Shown one piece after another: positions 19,836 to 28,380 of a stretch of 64,000 nt of DNA. The stretch comes from Endobacter medicaginis (GTDB lineage: Bacteria > Pseudomonadota > Alphaproteobacteria > Acetobacterales > Acetobacteraceae). Each line of letters starts with the position of its first letter. Position 1 is the first letter of the stretch. The stretch spans positions 110,125 through 174,124 of the forward strand of contig NZ_JACHXV010000007.1 of NCBI RefSeq assembly GCF_014192375.1, read 5' to 3'. A program made the position numbers and the translations under genes. The notes below the pieces were generated by a model. The model was not told where the DNA came from. It did not search any database and saw only the letters and a list, made by a program, of their open reading frames with translations.

Positions 19836-22745
19836 ATGCCCGCCCCCGTGAAGAACGAGCCCACGACCCACGATGCCCCGCAATCCGGGACCGTGACCGA
19901 CGAGACCACCAAGGCCACACGTGCGCTGGCCGCCGCCCTCGCCCGCGCGTCGGCCGAGGGCGAGGGCGTGCCGCGCGAGGCCGCACTGGGTCATTTCCGC
20001 CGCCATCTCGCCCGGCTGCAGACCGATGTGCGGCATGAGTTCGAGAGCCATGCGATCTCCGGTGCCGAGGCCGCGCGGCGGCTGAGCGCGATGACCGACG
20101 GGCTGGTCGCGACCCTGTTCGATTTCGCCCGCGGCGAGGCGCTGCGCGGGGTCGAGGGCATGCGGCCCGACCTGCCGGGACTGTCGGTGATCGCCACCGG
20201 GGGGTACGGGCGCGGGCTGCTGGCCCCGTTCAGCGACATCGACCTGCTGTTCCTGACCACCGACGCGCCCGGCGCGGCGTCGCTCGCGGTGGTGGAATAC
20301 ATGCTCTATTTCCTGTGGGATCTGGGGCTGAAGGTGGGTCATGCGACGCGGTCGATCGCCGACTGCGTGGCGGAGTCGGCCGCCGACACCACCATCCGCA
20401 CCTCGATGATCGACGCCCGCCTGCTGGCCGGCGACGCGGCCCTGTTCGACGCCTTCATCGTCGCGCGCAACGAGGCCTGTCGCGCCGAGGGGCCGGCCGG
20501 GTTCCTGGCCGCCAAGCAGCACGAGCGCAGCGTGCGCCATGCGCGCTACGGCGAGAGCCCGTTCATGGTCGAGCCCAACATCAAGGAAGGGCGCGGGGGC
20601 CTGCGCGACCTGCAGACCATCTACTGGATGGCGCGCTATGTGTTCGGCATCCACCGGCTGCTGGATCTGGTCGGCGAGGTGCCGGCCGATCCGCTCGACA
20701 TGACACCCAGGGCCGGAGCGGACGCGGCCGGCACCTCGGTGGGCCTGTTGACCGAGCAGGAAGGCCGCCATGCCCGCCGGGCGTGGGACTTCCTGTGGAC
20801 GCTGCGCTTTCACCTGCATTACGTCGCCGGGCGGGCCGAGGAGCGGCTGACCTTCGACATGCAGCCGGTGATCGGCGCGCGCATGGGCTATACCCGTCAC
20901 GGCCGGCAGGTCGGCGTCGAGCGCTTCATGCGGCACTATTTCCTGACCGCGCGCGACGTGATGCGGCTGACGCATGTGCTGGAGCCGACCATCCGGCGCG
21001 CCGCCCTGGGGGCGCCGGCGCTGACCCGCTCGGCCGATCCCGAGCTGGAGGCGGCGGGGTTCACCCTGGCCGACAACCAGCTGCTGCCGAAACCCGGCGT
21101 GTCGTTCCGCGACACCCCGATCGCCATGCTGCGCATCCTGCGCTGCGCGCGCGACCGCGACCTCGCGCTCCATCCGCTGGCGATGCATGCGATGATCCGC
21201 TACGAGCGCCAGGCCGCCGGGCTGCGCGGCGATGCCGAGGCCTCGGCGATCTTTCTCGACCTGCTGGCCGGCACGCCTGGGCATCCGCGCACCGACGGCG
21301 CGCGCTGGCTCTCCCGGCTCAACGAGACCGGGCTGCTGTCACGGCTGGTCCAGCCCTGGTCGCGCATCGTCGGACAGATGCAGTTCGACACCTATCACGT
21401 GTTCACCGTCGACGAGCATACGATCGAGGCGGTGCGGGTGCTCAACATGCTCGAGCGCCACGAGGTCGAGGACACGAAGGCGGTGGTCGGCGACCTCGTC
21501 GACGACCTGCAGAGCCGGCGCGCGCTCTATGTCGCGGTGCTGCTGCACGACATCGCCAAGGGCCGCGGGGGCGATCATTCCGAGCTGGGCGCGGAGATCG
21601 CGCAGGACATCTGCCCGACGCTCGGCATGTCGGCCGAGGAGACCGAGACGGTGTCGTGGCTGGTGCTGCATCACCTGCTGCTCAGCCAGACCGCGTTCCG
21701 CCGCGACATCGACGATCCCAAGACCATCCTCGACCTCGCCGACACCATCCAGTCGCCGGAGCGGCTCAAGCTGCTGCTGCTGCTGACGGTGGTCGACATG
21801 AAGGCGGTGTCGCCGAAGGTGTGGAATGCCTGGAAGGCGACGCTGCTGCGCGAGCTGTATGTGCGGGTCGCCGAGGTGCTGGCCGGCGGGCTGGCGACCA
21901 CCGAGCGCGACGCGCGCGTCGCCCGCGCCAAGGAGACCGCCGCCACCGTGCTGCGCACCGAGGGGTTCGACGAGGGCGAGATCAGCCAGTTCCTCGGCCT
22001 CGGCTATGGCAGCTACTGGCTCGGCTTCGATCCGGAGACCCACACGCGTCACGCGCGGATGATCCGCGAGGCGGAGGCGTCGAGCGCGCCGTTCACCGTC
22101 GAGACGCAGCCGCTGCCGGCGCGCGACGTCACCGAGGTCACGGTCTACACCCACGACCATGCCGGGCTGTTCTTCAACATCGCCGGCGCGCTGGCGGTGG
22201 CGGGGGCCTCGATCGTGGATGCGCGCATCCACACGCTGACCAACGGCATGGCGCTGGACACGTTCTGGATCCAGGATGCGTCGGGCACCATCCTCGACCA
22301 GCCGCACCGGCTGGCGAAGCTGTCGGTGCTGATCCAGCAGACGGTCAGCGGCGCGCTCGACCCGTCGAGCGAGATCGAGCACCTCCATCACGGCCCGCGC
22401 CGGATGCGCGCGATCGGGGTGCCGCCGCGGGTGCTGATCGACAACCGCGCGTCCAACACCCACACGGTGGTCGAGGTCAACGGCCGCGACCGGCCCGGGC
22501 TGCTGTATGACGTCACCCATGCGATGAGCGAGCTGGGGGTGACCATCGCCTCGGCGCACATCACCACCTACGGCGTGCGCGCGGTGGACGTCTTCTACAT
22601 CAAGGACGTGTTCGGCCTGAAGATCACCTCCGAGCGCAAGCTCGCCGATCTGCGCGCCGCCCTGCTGGGCGTGCTGCGCGCCTCCGAGGAGACGCAGGCA
22701 CCGGAAACGCCCGCCGTGAGCCGGCGCCGCCGAAAGACCGCCTGA
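19836..22745 (+). CDS. glnD: Bifunctional [protein-PII] uridylyltransferase/uridylyl-removing enzyme
   Basis: 969 residues, full length for alphaproteobacterial GlnD. Domains in order: nucleotidyltransferase with GGYGRGLLAPFSDIDLLFL (GS/DxD-type motif), a helical linker (EPNIKEGRGGLRDLQ), an HD domain with FTVDEHTIEAVRVL and AVLLHDIAKGRGGDHSELGA, and two C-terminal ACT domains starting VTVYTHDHAGLFFNIAGALA and VEVNGRDRPGLLYDVTHAMS. It senses glutamine and modifies PII, so controls nitrogen assimilation. Nearby pyrimidine catabolism, which releases ammonia, may share nitrogen control. A strong-RBS mini-ORF precedes it. Confidence 0.97.
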   Translation: MPAPVKNEPTTHDAPQSGTVTDETTKATRALAAALARASAEGEGVPREAALGHFRRHLARLQTDVRHEFESHAISGAEAARRLSAMTDGLVATLFDFARGEALRGVEGMRPDLPGLSVIATGGYGRGLLAPFSDIDLLFLTTDAPGAASLAVVEYMLYFLWDLGLKVGHATRSIADCVAESAADTTIRTSMIDARLLAGDAALFDAFIVARNEACRAEGPAGFLAAKQHERSVRHARYGESPFMVEPNIKEGRGGLRDLQTIYWMARYVFGIHRLLDLVGEVPADPLDMTPRAGADAAGTSVGLLTEQEGRHARRAWDFLWTLRFHLHYVAGRAEERLTFDMQPVIGARMGYTRHGRQVGVERFMRHYFLTARDVMRLTHVLEPTIRRAALGAPALTRSADPELEAAGFTLADNQLLPKPGVSFRDTPIAMLRILRCARDRDLALHPLAMHAMIRYERQAAGLRGDAEASAIFLDLLAGTPGHPRTDGARWLSRLNETGLLSRLVQPWSRIVGQMQFDTYHVFTVDEHTIEAVRVLNMLERHEVEDTKAVVGDLVDDLQSRRALYVAVLLHDIAKGRGGDHSELGAEIAQDICPTLGMSAEETETVSWLVLHHLLLSQTAFRRDIDDPKTILDLADTIQSPERLKLLLLLTVVDMKAVSPKVWNAWKATLLRELYVRVAEVLAGGLATTERDARVARAKETAATVLRTEGFDEGEISQFLGLGYGSYWLGFDPETHTRHARMIREAEASSAPFTVETQPLPARDVTEVTVYTHDHAGLFFNIAGALAVAGASIVDARIHTLTNGMALDTFWIQDASGTILDQPHRLAKLSVLIQQTVSGALDPSSEIEHLHHGPRRMRAIGVPPRVLIDNRASNTHTVVEVNGRDRPGLLYDVTHAMSELGVTIASAHITTYGVRAVDVFYIKDVFGLKITSERKLADLRAALLGVLRASEETQAPETPAVSRRRRKTA

Positions 22746-22765
22746 GCCCCTACCGAAGCTGCGCC

Positions 22766-24010
22766 ATGCCCCGCCACCGCGAGATCGCCGCGCTGTCGGT
22801 GCTGGCCGTGCTGCTGTGGCTCGGGGTGGCGATCAAGGCCGCCTCCGCGCCGCTCACCTGGGACGAGGCCTGGACCTACCTGCATTACGCGCGCTCCTGG
22901 CGCGATCTGCTGACGCTTGATTATGCCAACAACCATCTGCTGCACAGCCTGGCGGTGCGCCTCGCGGTGGTGCTGACCGGCACCAATTCGGAGTTCGTGA
23001 TCAGGCTGCCGAACGTGCTGGCGGCGGGGCTGTATCTCGCCGCCACGCTGGCGGTGCTGCCGCAGGTGCGGTTCAGGCGCACCTTTTTCTTCGTCTGCGC
23101 CGGCGCGCCCTATCTGTTCGACTATTTCGCCCTCGCCCGCGGCTACGGCCTCGCCGCGGCGTGGATGCAGGTCGGGCTGGCCGGCAGCCTGTTCGGACCC
23201 GAACGGCGCTGGTCGCTGCCGCTGCTGACGGGGTGCCTTGCCGCCGCCAGCCTGTGCATCTTTCCGCTGGCGATCACCGCCGGCATGGTCTGCGGGCTGC
23301 TCGGGCTGGCTAGGCTGCGCGGCGGAACCTGGTCGCTGGTGGCACGTCCCGGCGCGATGCGCTTCTGGTCACTGCTGGGCGGCACCATGCTGGCGGCGCT
23401 GATCGCCTTGGCTATGCTGCACGTGGTATCGCGCGACGGCGCGCCGGTGTTCGGGACCGATGGCGGGCTTTACGATGCGATCGCGAGGAGCGTCGCACGC
23501 AAGAATGTCGCCCCGTCGGCGGCAGTCTGGCTGCCGCCGCTGGCGCTGACGCTGCTGGCGGTGCTGCTGGTGGTCACCTGGCGGGTGCAGCGCCCGCGCA
23601 GCCGGCTTCTGCTCGGCACCAGCGCGCTGAGCCTGCTGGCGATCGCCGCCGCCGCCGCTCTGCTTCACAAGCCGCTGCCGACCGACCGGGTACTGATCGC
23701 GTTCTATCCGCTATGGACGCTGAGCGCGCTTTCGCTGCTGGAGGACCTGCCCGCCCGGCTGTCGCCACGAGGGTTGCGCAAGGTCGGTGCAGCGTGTGGG
23801 GTGCTGTGCCTGGCGATCGGGTTCAACTTCGGCCGCCATGTGAATTGCCACGTCTACGAGGACTGGCCGACGGAAAGCGACGTGCCGGCCGAACTCGCAG
23901 TGGCGATCCGCGACCGCCACTGCCTGCCGCCCGAGATCACCCTGCCCCACCAGTATTATCTGTATCGCTGGTTCGGCACCGTCACCCCGCCCGGCCTGCC
24001 GGCCTGCTGA
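22766..24010 (+). CDS. Polytopic membrane protein, GT-C glycosyltransferase-like
   Basis: 414 residues with about 9-11 hydrophobic helices. Near the N-terminus, after the first helix, is SAPLTWDEAWTYLHYARSW. The acidic pair in the first periplasmic loop resembles the catalytic Asp/Glu of GT-C enzymes that use polyprenyl-linked sugars (the ArnT/PMT type). The C-terminal soluble tail (CHVYEDWPTESDVPAELAVAIRDRHCLPPEI) would be periplasmic. Not a recognised subfamily; a role in lipid or surface glycan modification is inferred. It starts 20 bases after glnD and converges with the oxidoreductase gene. Confidence 0.6.
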   Translation: MPRHREIAALSVLAVLLWLGVAIKAASAPLTWDEAWTYLHYARSWRDLLTLDYANNHLLHSLAVRLAVVLTGTNSEFVIRLPNVLAAGLYLAATLAVLPQVRFRRTFFFVCAGAPYLFDYFALARGYGLAAAWMQVGLAGSLFGPERRWSLPLLTGCLAAASLCIFPLAITAGMVCGLLGLARLRGGTWSLVARPGAMRFWSLLGGTMLAALIALAMLHVVSRDGAPVFGTDGGLYDAIARSVARKNVAPSAAVWLPPLALTLLAVLLVVTWRVQRPRSRLLLGTSALSLLAIAAAAALLHKPLPTDRVLIAFYPLWTLSALSLLEDLPARLSPRGLRKVGAACGVLCLAIGFNFGRHVNCHVYEDWPTESDVPAELAVAIRDRHCLPPEITLPHQYYLYRWFGTVTPPGLPAC

Positions 24011-24016
24011 GCGCAC

Positions 24017-25015
24017 TCAACCGAAGCCTTCCAGCACGAGCTTGCCGCGCGCGGTGCCGGACGTCAGCACGTCATGGGCGCGCTGGAGGTTGGCGGCGGT
24101 GATGGCGCCGAGATGCGCGCCCAGCGTGGTGCGGATCGTGCCGGCATCGACCAGGCGCGACAGTTCGCCGAGGATGCGGCCCTGCTCGGACATGTCGGGG
24201 GTCTCGAACAGCGAGCGGGTGTACATCAGCTCCCAGTGCAGCGAGAGCGACTTGCGCTTGAGCGGCAGCGCGTCGAGGCTCGCCGGGTCGTCGATCAGGC
24301 CGATGCGGCCCTGCGGTGCGATCAGCTCGACGAGCTGGTCGAAATGACGGTCGGTCTGCGTGGTGGAGAACACCAGGCCCGGCGCGCCGAGGCCGAGTGC
24401 GGCGATCTGGGCGGCGAGCGGGCGGCTGTGGTCGATGACGTGATGGGCGCCCAGAGCGCGGACCCAGTCGGTGGTCTCGGGACGCGAGGCGGTGGCGATC
24501 ACGGTGAGATCGGTGAGCGCGCGCAGCAGCTGGATGGCGATCGAGCCGACGCCGCCGGCGCCCCCCACGATCAGCACAGCCGGCGCCGCGCCGGGCACGG
24601 CGCGGTGGATGTCGAGCCGGTCGAACAGCATCTCCCAGGCGGTGACCGCGGTCAGCGGCATCGCAGCCGCCTCCGCCCAGCCGAGCGAGACGGGCTTGCG
24701 GCCGACCAGGCGCTCGTCGACGAGTTGGAGTTCGGCATTGCTGCCCGGGCGGTCGAGCGTACCGGCATACCAGACCGCATCGCCGGGCGCGAAGCCGCGC
24801 ACCGCATCGCCCACCGCGCGCACGATGCCGGCCGCATCCCAGCCCAGCACCCGCCACTGCCCCGGCGGCGGCGTCTCGCGGCCGCGCACCTTGGTGTCGA
24901 CCGGATTGACCGAGACCGCGCGGATCTCAACCAGCAGGTCGCGGCCCGACGCCACGGGATCGGGCAGCTCGATGGTCTCGAGGCGGTCTGGGTCTTGATA
25001 GCCGACGGCGCGCAT
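24017..25015 (-). CDS. Zinc-type alcohol dehydrogenase family NADPH:quinone oxidoreductase-like
   Basis: 332 residues, medium-chain dehydrogenase/reductase fold. N-terminal GroES-like part contains VSVNPVDTKVRGRETP and GWDAAGIVRAVGDAV. The Rossmann part has VLIVGGAGGVGSIAIQLLRAL. The structural zinc cysteines are absent, as in the quinone-oxidoreductase branch (the adh_fam_1 group). It likely reduces enones or quinones with NADPH; the substrate is unknown. It lies 16 bases downstream of the tandem membrane genes on the same strand, so may be their distal operon gene, with no obvious functional link. Confidence 0.85.
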   Translation of the reverse strand: MRAVGYQDPDRLETIELPDPVASGRDLLVEIRAVSVNPVDTKVRGRETPPPGQWRVLGWDAAGIVRAVGDAVRGFAPGDAVWYAGTLDRPGSNAELQLVDERLVGRKPVSLGWAEAAAMPLTAVTAWEMLFDRLDIHRAVPGAAPAVLIVGGAGGVGSIAIQLLRALTDLTVIATASRPETTDWVRALGAHHVIDHSRPLAAQIAALGLGAPGLVFSTTQTDRHFDQLVELIAPQGRIGLIDDPASLDALPLKRKSLSLHWELMYTRSLFETPDMSEQGRILGELSRLVDAGTIRTTLGAHLGAITAANLQRAHDVLTSGTARGKLVLEGFG

Positions 25016-25031
25016 GGGCGGGTCTCGCAGG

Positions 25032-26300
25032 TCAGGGGTGGACCAGGACCATCGGATGGTCGCTGGGCGGGATCAGGTCGAAACGCATCACGGTGCCGGC
25101 GGGTGCGGCGGCCCAGGCGCGGGCGCGGTCGGCGAAATCGGTGTGCCAGTTCGGCACCCGCCAGCCGCGCGGGATGCCGAACACCAGCAACAGGCCGAGC
25201 AGCACCGCCCCCGCCCCCCACAGCGCACGCTCGCGCTGGCGCAGCAGGACCAGCACCGCACCCATCCAGGCGACCGACAGCAGGGTGAAGTAGCGGTTGC
25301 CACAGGGGGGACGGGCCAGGGCGTGCCATTGCGGCATCTCGGTCGAGGCGTGCGGCTGCACGAGCCCGGCGAGGGCGATCAGCAGCGCGAACAGGCTGAA
25401 CTGCGCCAACAGCGCCGGGCCGCGACGCAGCGCGATGGCGAACAGCATCACGGCCAGCAGGCTCAGCGGGATCGCCACCGCGTCGCGGCCGAAGAAACCG
25501 CCATAGGGGAGCTTTGCGGCGGTGCTGTAGCCGAATTCCACCCCGGCGAGCACCTGACGGAACAGGATCTGCGCGGCCCAGGCGGGGGTGGCGCCGAGCG
25601 GTGTCGGCAGGGCGGCATGGTTCGGCCGGCTGAGCACCAGCGCGCCCTGCACCACCGCACAGGTCAGCAGCACCGCGCCGCGCCAGAGCGTCGCGCGCCG
25701 ATCGGCGCGCTGGCGTCGTGCCTGCCACAGCCGCAGGGCCACCACCGCCAGCAGCAGCGGCGCGAACGGCCCGCTCAGCCCGGACAGCAGCAGCACCAGC
25801 GTGTCGAACACCCACCCGACCGTGCCCCGCGGCGCGGTGCCGCAGACCACCAGGCAGGCGAGCGCCGCAAGCGACCACTGCGCGTTGGTGAGATTGCCGT
25901 AGAATTCCGCCTCGTTGGGCAGCAGCATCGCCAGCAGGGCGAACAGCAGCCGTGAGCGCACATCCGGCCAGGCGGCGTCGAGGCGGCGCGAGCACAGAAA
26001 GGCGCCGCACGCGGCCTGCATCGCGATCCCCGTCGCCGCGTAGACGCGCGCCACCCACAGCAAAGGCAGCGAGGCGGTGGCGAGGGCGACCAGGCGCTGG
26101 AGCGAGTTGAGGTAGCCGTTGACCGGCACCATCAGGCAGTCGAGGCCGAGATGCAGCGCGTCGGGATACCATTCCCAGCCATCGTCGCCCCAGAATTCAG
26201 GCCGGATCAGCAGCCAGGGCTTACGCGACAGCAGCACGCAGGCGAACAGTGCCGTTGCTGCCAGCGGCAGCCAGCGGGAGCGCTGTGGGGTCGTGCTCAA
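25032..26300 (-). CDS. Polytopic membrane protein, tandem paralogue B
   Basis: 422 residues from a TTG that overlaps the stop of the upstream paralogue (TTGA). About 10 hydrophobic helices. Shares an ordered set of motifs with its neighbour: WGDDGWEWYPDA, VPVNGYLNSLQRLV, FLCSRRLDA, LLPNEAEFYGNLTNAQWSLA, LSGLSGPFAPLLL, GLVQPHASTEMPQW, WHTDFADRARAWA and a terminal PMVLVHP. The Trp-Gly-Asp-Asp loop after helix 1 looks like a GT-C-type acidic site. The frame open upstream is antisense-like and not used. Function unknown; probably envelope glycan related. Confidence 0.65.
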   Translation of the reverse strand: MSTTPQRSRWLPLAATALFACVLLSRKPWLLIRPEFWGDDGWEWYPDALHLGLDCLMVPVNGYLNSLQRLVALATASLPLLWVARVYAATGIAMQAACGAFLCSRRLDAAWPDVRSRLLFALLAMLLPNEAEFYGNLTNAQWSLAALACLVVCGTAPRGTVGWVFDTLVLLLSGLSGPFAPLLLAVVALRLWQARRQRADRRATLWRGAVLLTCAVVQGALVLSRPNHAALPTPLGATPAWAAQILFRQVLAGVEFGYSTAAKLPYGGFFGRDAVAIPLSLLAVMLFAIALRRGPALLAQFSLFALLIALAGLVQPHASTEMPQWHALARPPCGNRYFTLLSVAWMGAVLVLLRQRERALWGAGAVLLGLLLVFGIPRGWRVPNWHTDFADRARAWAAAPAGTVMRFDLIPPSDHPMVLVHP

Positions 26301-27595
26301 GGATGCTTGACCAGCACCATCGGTGCGGTGCCGGGTGGAACCTGCGGGAATTCCATCCGCGTGCCGGGAGGTGCGAGCGCGAAGGCGCGGGCGCGGGCGG
26401 CGAAATCGGTGTGCCAGCTCTCGATCCGCCAGCTCTGCGGGATGGCGTAGAGCAGCATCGGCAGCAGCAGCACGATCCCGAAGACGCGCAGCGCCGGCTG
26501 GCGGCTGGCGGCCAGCACGAACATCGCCGCAAGGAAGGTCAGCGAGAGCATGGCGAAGTAGCGGCTGCCGCAGGTCGGGTGGGTCAGCGCCACCCATTGC
26601 GGCATGTCGGCCGAGGCATGCGGATGCACCAGCCCGCCGGCCAGCACCAGGACGGCGTACAGCGCGAAGCCCCGGAACAGCAGCCCGCCCACCGCACAGG
26701 CGGCGCCGAACGCGGCCAGCGCCACCGCCAGCGTAACCCAGGTCGCGGCATCGCTGCTCCAGCCGGGCCGGACGGGCGAGAGGAACATCGCCCGCATACC
26801 GAATTCGAGCCCGAACACCACCTGGCGAGCGATCATCCGCGCCAGCAGCACCGGGCTTGCGCCCAGCGGCGTGGGCAGGCTGCCGTGATCGGGTGTGGTC
26901 GCCAGCACCCAGAGCTGGATCGCAGCACACAGCGCCATCACCGCCAGCCGCACGAGCCCCGCCAAGCGCGCTTCAGGCTTGCGGCGGTGGGCCACCAGCA
27001 CCATCAGGGCGGTCGGGCCGAGCAGCAGGGCGAACGGCCCGCTCAGCCCGCTGAGTGCGAGCACCGAAAGATCGAACGCCCACGACCACGCGCGACGCGG
27101 CGGCGACGCCATCACCACCTCGAACGCCAGCACGGCGAGCCACCACTGGGCATTGGTGAGGTTGCCGTAGAGCTCGATCTCGTTGGGCAGCAGCAGCATC
27201 GCCACCGCGAAGGCCAGCCGGGCGACGCGGGGAATGCCGTACCCGTCGAGGCGTCGACTGCACAGGAAGCTCGCCGCCAGCGCCTGCGCGGCGAGGCCGA
27301 TGAAGGCGAACACCGCCGGCACCCACAGCAGCGGCAACGGCTGCACCGCGAGCCCCACCAGCCGCTGGACGCTGTTGAGATAGCCGTTGACCGGGATCGC
27401 GAGGCAGCGGATGCCGATCGTGTAGGCGTCCGGATACCACGACCAGCCATCGTCGCCCCACAGATTGGCGTCGGTCAGCACATGCGGCTGACGCGAGACC
27501 AGCAGCGCGACGAACGCCACGAACAGCAGCGCGGCCGTCGCGCCACGCGAGACCGCAGAAGAACGGGAGGACGGCGGCATCACGGGTTCCGGCAC
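26297..27595 (-). CDS. Polytopic membrane protein, tandem paralogue A
   Basis: 432 residues, about 10 hydrophobic helices. Motifs parallel those of the adjacent gene: WGDDGWSWYPDA, IPVNGYLNSVQRLV, FLCSRRLDG, LLPNEIELYGNLTNAQWWLA, LSGLSGPFALLLG, GLVHPHASADMPQW, WHTDFAARARAFA and a terminal PMVLVKHP. The two are therefore an old tandem duplication with moderate divergence and preserved loops. Start codon could be the ATG at 27595 or 27580. It is the first gene of the run and faces a divergent membrane protein gene across about 106 bases. Function not recognised; a GT-C-like sugar transferase or polysaccharide-linked role is inference. Confidence 0.65.
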   Translation of the reverse strand: MPEPVMPPSSRSSAVSRGATAALLFVAFVALLVSRQPHVLTDANLWGDDGWSWYPDAYTIGIRCLAIPVNGYLNSVQRLVGLAVQPLPLLWVPAVFAFIGLAAQALAASFLCSRRLDGYGIPRVARLAFAVAMLLLPNEIELYGNLTNAQWWLAVLAFEVVMASPPRRAWSWAFDLSVLALSGLSGPFALLLGPTALMVLVAHRRKPEARLAGLVRLAVMALCAAIQLWVLATTPDHGSLPTPLGASPVLLARMIARQVVFGLEFGMRAMFLSPVRPGWSSDAATWVTLAVALAAFGAACAVGGLLFRGFALYAVLVLAGGLVHPHASADMPQWVALTHPTCGSRYFAMLSLTFLAAMFVLAASRQPALRVFGIVLLLPMLLYAIPQSWRIESWHTDFAARARAFALAPPGTRMEFPQVPPGTAPMVLVKHP

Positions 27596-27701
27596 GGGCA
27601 GGGGTCGGCCGCAAGGCTATCGGTGGGGCGTCGGCGGGTCAAAACCGGCCGAGGGGGCGGCAGACTTGATCCCCGCCCGGTTCGGGCCCAGAGATCGCCG
27701 C

Positions 27702-28379
27702 ATGCCGCCCGTGCCGCCTCACGAACCGTCTGCCCCCGGCCGGGCATGGCCGAATCGGGTGGTGGGGCCCGATCCGGCGTTCTGCGGGCTCGCGGCGGTC
27801 GCGCTGGCCGCCACCGCCTGGCTTGCGCCGCGCCACTTCGCCGGCGAGGTGGCCTGGCTGCTGCCGGCCTGGTCGGTGTATCGCCCGCTGCGCATCGCCG
27901 GGCGGGGGGTGCATGGCTGGCTGCTGGCCGCGCTCGCGCTCTGGGCAGGACTGTCGCCGGTCGGCGCCGGGACCGGCTCCGCCGCCATCGCGACGGTGGC
28001 GGCCGTGGGTGGGCTGGTGTGGATGGTGGTGGCGGGGGGCGGCCTGGCGAGCGCTGCCGCGCTGGTCGTCGCCGGCGGCCTCGCTTGCCTGTCCATCGCG
28101 GGGCTGGTGCCGGGCACGGCCGGACCGGCCTGGCCGTGCGTGCTGGCACTCGTCACCGGTGCGGCATCGCTGGGGCTCGGCGTGGCCCGAGGCGAGCGGC
28201 GGCGCGCCGCGCTGGGCGGGCTGGGGCTGCTGCTCGCCGCACCTGGTGCGCTGGCGCTGGCACGCGGGCTGCCCGCACCCGCTCCGCTGCCCGCGCTGGC
28301 AGCCCTTGCGGGTCTGCTGGCGCTGATCGCCGGGGACGATCTGGTGCCGCCCGCGACCCTGCGGCGGATGCCGCGCTGA
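27702..28379 (+). CDS. Hypothetical membrane protein, Ala/Gly/Leu-rich
   Basis: About 225 residues from the ATG at 27702 (a TTG at 27666 is possible). Six or more short hydrophobic segments, for example LAAVALAATAWLAP and ATVAAVGGLVWMVVAGGGLASAAALVV, with very low charge outside the loops. No family recognised. It ends one base before the acyltransferase start, so the two are surely coupled and probably work together at the membrane. Because of its low complexity, the reading frame rests on position and the consistent GC-rich third positions rather than homology. Confidence 0.5.
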   Translation: MPPVPPHEPSAPGRAWPNRVVGPDPAFCGLAAVALAATAWLAPRHFAGEVAWLLPAWSVYRPLRIAGRGVHGWLLAALALWAGLSPVGAGTGSAAIATVAAVGGLVWMVVAGGGLASAAALVVAGGLACLSIAGLVPGTAGPAWPCVLALVTGAASLGLGVARGERRRAALGGLGLLLAAPGALALARGLPAPAPLPALAALAGLLALIAGDDLVPPATLRRMPR

Positions 28380-28380
28380 G

